The position numbers and the translations under genes were made by a program. Below, piece after piece: positions 61,845 to 64,000 of a stretch of 64,000 nt of DNA. Under the pieces are notes generated by a model, which was not told the DNA's origin, did not search any database, and saw nothing but the letters and a program-made list of their open reading frames with translations. Source of the stretch: Sphingobacterium sp. lm-10 (GTDB lineage: Bacteria > Bacteroidota > Bacteroidia > Sphingobacteriales > Sphingobacteriaceae); assembly GCF_023554555.1 (NCBI RefSeq), contig NZ_JAMJWC010000002.1, forward strand, positions 434,001-498,000, given 5' to 3'. Position 1 is the first letter of the stretch. Each line of letters starts with the position of its first letter.

Positions 61845-63812
61845 ATGATCAAGCAGGAGGTAATAGACAAAGTCCTGGATACGGCTCGTATAGATGAGGT
61901 CGTAGGAGACTTTGTGCCCCTAAAGAAACGAGGAACGTCCCTCATCGGTAACTGTCCGTTTCACGACGAAAAAACACCATCTTTCAATGTTTCAGTAGCC
62001 AAAGGCATCTACAAATGCTTCGGTTGCGGTGCAGGAGGCGATTCTTTGAAGTTTGTGATGGAGATAGAAAAATACTCCTATCCTGAAGCCATCCGATACC
62101 TGGCCAACAAATATCACATTCAGGTGGAGGAGGTGGAGCGGTCTCCCGAACAGATGGCTAAGCAAGATAAGCGAGAGAGTCTGTATGTGCTCAGTAAGTG
62201 GGCCGGTCAGTATTTCGTGGATCAAATGTGGGAATCGGACGAAGGGCGATCCATTGGCTTATCCTATTTCAAAGAGCGGGGCTACCGCGAAGATGTTATC
62301 CGCAAGTTTGCATTGGGCTATTCTCCCGACAAATGGGAAGCTTTGGTAACCGCTGCACAGGCTGCCGGGTTTGATAAGGAATACCTTAAAGAAATAGGTC
62401 TCGCTATACAACGAGAAGACCAAAGCCTGTATGATCGGTTTCGCGGACGGGTGATCTTCCCGATAGTCAACGTGACGGGAAGAGTGATCGGATTTGGTGG
62501 ACGAACACTAAAGACCGAGAAGAGCGTGCCGAAATACGTAAACTCGCCCGAAAGTGATATTTACCATAAATCTGATGTGCTATATGGTCTTAATTTGGCC
62601 AAAAAGGCAATTTCGGACGCCGACATCTGTTACTTAGTAGAAGGATATGCCGACGTGATCTCCATGCATCAGGCAGGCGTCGAAAATGTGGTTTCTTCTT
62701 CCGGTACATCGCTTACCAGCGGACAGATTAGGCTAATCTCTAGGTATACCAAAAACGTCGTAATCCTTTACGACGGTGATGCCGCCGGTATCAAGGCATC
62801 ACTACGCGGTACCGACATGTTGCTGGAAGAAGGGTTGAATGTAAAGGTATTGCTATTCCCCGATGGGCACGATCCCGATTCCTATGTGCAGAAGTTCGGG
62901 TCGGCACATTTTAAAGAGTACATCAGCAAGCACCCGGAAGATTTCGTATTCTTCAAGACCAACATTCTCTTAAAGGATTCCGGCAATGATCCCGTCAAAA
63001 GAGCCGGTGTAATCCGTGACGTGGTAGAAAGTATCTCGTTGATTCCCGACGAAATTAAGGTCTCGCTGTACATCCGTCAATGTAGCACCTTGTTGGATAT
63101 GGAGGAGCGTATTCTCTTGTCGGAATTGAATAAGATGCGCATCAATAAGTCGGCGGCCAAAGAGAAAAAGGTAGCGGCTAGTGATCAACCTCCAGCAGAG
63201 TTCTTCGCTGCCATGATGGGTTCGGAAGAGCTGGGAGCTGCACCAAGCCAACCTACCACACAAAGCACTAAGCTATCGTCCGAAATACTGCAAGAAAGGG
63301 AATTAATCCGAATCCTGCTCAACTATGGACAGGAGCAAGTAACCTGGGATCCTGAAGTAGATAATATGCCGATTGCACCTTATCTCATCAATAATTTTGA
63401 TGATATCAGCTTTGAAGACCCTACGAGTGCCTATATTTTTGATGTGTTTAAAAAGAAAATGGTGAACTTCGAGATACCAGAAGCGAAGCACTTTATTTCC
63501 GATCAGCAGCCAGGCGTATCCGATCTTGCCGTTACACTCATAGCCAGTCGTTACGAACTCAGCCCGAACTGGAATGACGATAAGCGCAAAATCCATGTGA
63601 CCACCGAAATAGATCACCTGAAAAGTTTGGTTACCGAAACGGTGTATCGGCTCAAAAAAAGGAAAGTCGAGCAGGAGTTACAAAAGATTCGTGACGAACT
63701 AAAATCTCCGCAATCTGCAGTAGATATGGAGATATTACTCGCCAACTATAAAAAATATAAGGATATGGAGATGATGTTAGGAGTGTATCTGGGCAATACC
63801 ATCGTCAAGTAA
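61845..63812 (+). CDS. dnaG: DNA primase
   Basis: 655 residues. The N-terminal zinc ribbon uses C37, H40, C58 and C61 (GNCPFHDE and KCFGCGAGG). The RNA polymerase core has a Toprim domain with VEGYADVISM and LYDGDAAGIKAS holding the metal-binding acids. The C-terminal part (about 470-655) is the helicase-interaction region and, as usual, less conserved. It makes primers for lagging-strand replication. It lies 36 bp after the CapD paralogue and 10 bp before the yraN-like gene. Confidence 0.97.
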   Translation: MIKQEVIDKVLDTARIDEVVGDFVPLKKRGTSLIGNCPFHDEKTPSFNVSVAKGIYKCFGCGAGGDSLKFVMEIEKYSYPEAIRYLANKYHIQVEEVERSPEQMAKQDKRESLYVLSKWAGQYFVDQMWESDEGRSIGLSYFKERGYREDVIRKFALGYSPDKWEALVTAAQAAGFDKEYLKEIGLAIQREDQSLYDRFRGRVIFPIVNVTGRVIGFGGRTLKTEKSVPKYVNSPESDIYHKSDVLYGLNLAKKAISDADICYLVEGYADVISMHQAGVENVVSSSGTSLTSGQIRLISRYTKNVVILYDGDAAGIKASLRGTDMLLEEGLNVKVLLFPDGHDPDSYVQKFGSAHFKEYISKHPEDFVFFKTNILLKDSGNDPVKRAGVIRDVVESISLIPDEIKVSLYIRQCSTLLDMEERILLSELNKMRINKSAAKEKKVAASDQPPAEFFAAMMGSEELGAAPSQPTTQSTKLSSEILQERELIRILLNYGQEQVTWDPEVDNMPIAPYLINNFDDISFEDPTSAYIFDVFKKKMVNFEIPEAKHFISDQQPGVSDLAVTLIASRYELSPNWNDDKRKIHVTTEIDHLKSLVTETVYRLKKRKVEQELQKIRDELKSPQSAVDMEILLANYKKYKDMEMMLGVYLGNTIVK

Positions 63813-63822
63813 AGCGCCTATT

Positions 63823-64000
63823 ATGACGGAGAAGAAAGATAAGGGCGATTTTGGCGAGCAACGTGCACAAGCTTATCTTCGAAGTTGTGGTTACAAAATA
63901 CTTACGGTAAATTGGCGACACAAACATGTAGAAGCTGATATTATCATGAAGGATGGTGATATCTTAGTGTTTGTTGAGGTCAAGACCCGTTCCTCACTGC
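63823..64000 (+). CDS. YraN-family (UPF0102) endonuclease-like protein, 3' truncated
   Basis: The start ATG 63823 opens a frame of 59 residues to the window edge. The visible part shows the family's GDFGEQRAQAYLRSCGYKI start, then NWRHKHVEADIIMKDGDIL and VFVEVKTRSS, which match the E/D-E-V-K nuclease-like core of YraN proteins. The family is widespread, usually about 120 residues, with an unclear role linked to DNA processing. The rest lies beyond the window. Confidence 0.88.
   Translation, partial: MTEKKDKGDFGEQRAQAYLRSCGYKILTVNWRHKHVEADIIMKDGDILVFVEVKTRSSL

Noticed and set aside
1..64000. Defence system, prophage, insertion sequence or tRNA
   Set aside because: No transposase, integrase, phage structural gene, restriction gene, CRISPR repeat or tRNA-like cloverleaf was recognised on either strand.

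Overview
The window comes from a member of the Bacteroidota, most likely a Sphingobacteriaceae-type organism. The evidence is a SusC/SusD pair with DUF1735 surface lipoproteins, an ECF sigma/FecR pair, RemB/Wzi-like barrels, a TPR-transmembrane-HTH regulator, and several TAnnTTTG -7 boxes, the form used by the primary sigma factor of this phylum. Nothing looks like a prophage, insertion sequence, CRISPR array or tRNA. Apart from the genes cut by the window edges, every reading frame appears intact.

Layout. (1) Positions 2-4298 hold the tail of a surface-polysaccharide locus: a 5'-truncated epimerase, a WecA/WbpL-like initiating transferase, a sugar cupin and a WbpM/CapD-type 4,6-dehydratase. 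(2) Positions 4439-6587 hold a membrane-bound TPR-HTH regulator and a 427-bp regulatory intergenic region. (3) Positions 6588-31324 are one long + strand exopolysaccharide locus: WcaJ-type initiating transferase, CpsB/YwqE-type phosphatase, Wza, Wzc, GDP-fucose synthesis (ManC, Gmd, Fcl), UDP-glucuronate synthesis (Ugd), Wzx, a putative Wzy, pyruvyl transferase, two acetyltransferases, five glycosyltransferases (CgeB-like, two GT4-type, GT2, WcaI) and a Wzi barrel. Its parts list is close to that of enterobacterial colanic acid. A RemB-like barrel follows at 31396-32955, its start codon buried in a long hairpin.

(4) Positions 33037-43900 (- strand) hold a polysaccharide utilisation locus: ECF sigma, FecR, SusC (with STN domain), SusD, a GH18 endo-beta-N-acetylglucosaminidase-like enzyme and two DUF1735 lipoproteins. 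This matches the family composition of the Bacteroides high-mannose N-glycan locus around BT3987. Opposite the susC leader, a - 7 box and an intrinsic terminator on the + strand outline a candidate antisense RNA of about 77 nt. (5) Positions 44885-47522 (- strand) hold a TonB-dependent receptor behind a TPP riboswitch, so it is predicted to import thiamin or a precursor.

(6) Positions 47647-64000 are mostly housekeeping: amidohydrolase, acylphosphatase, a second flippase, a DctA-type symporter, a TauE/SafE permease, an ATP-grasp-like protein coupled to a lone receiver and followed by a hybrid kinase, DusB, a phosphopantetheinyl transferase, dCTP deaminase, a second CapD/WbpM paralogue, DNA primase and the start of a YraN-family gene.

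How it fits together. Regions 1-3 would make, polymerise, export and anchor one or more acidic, fucose-containing surface glycans, with the TPR-HTH protein as a plausible local regulator. Region 4 would sense (SusC STN to FecR to sigma), bind, cut and import host-type or fungal N-glycans. All functional calls come from reading motifs and gene order; no database search was run.
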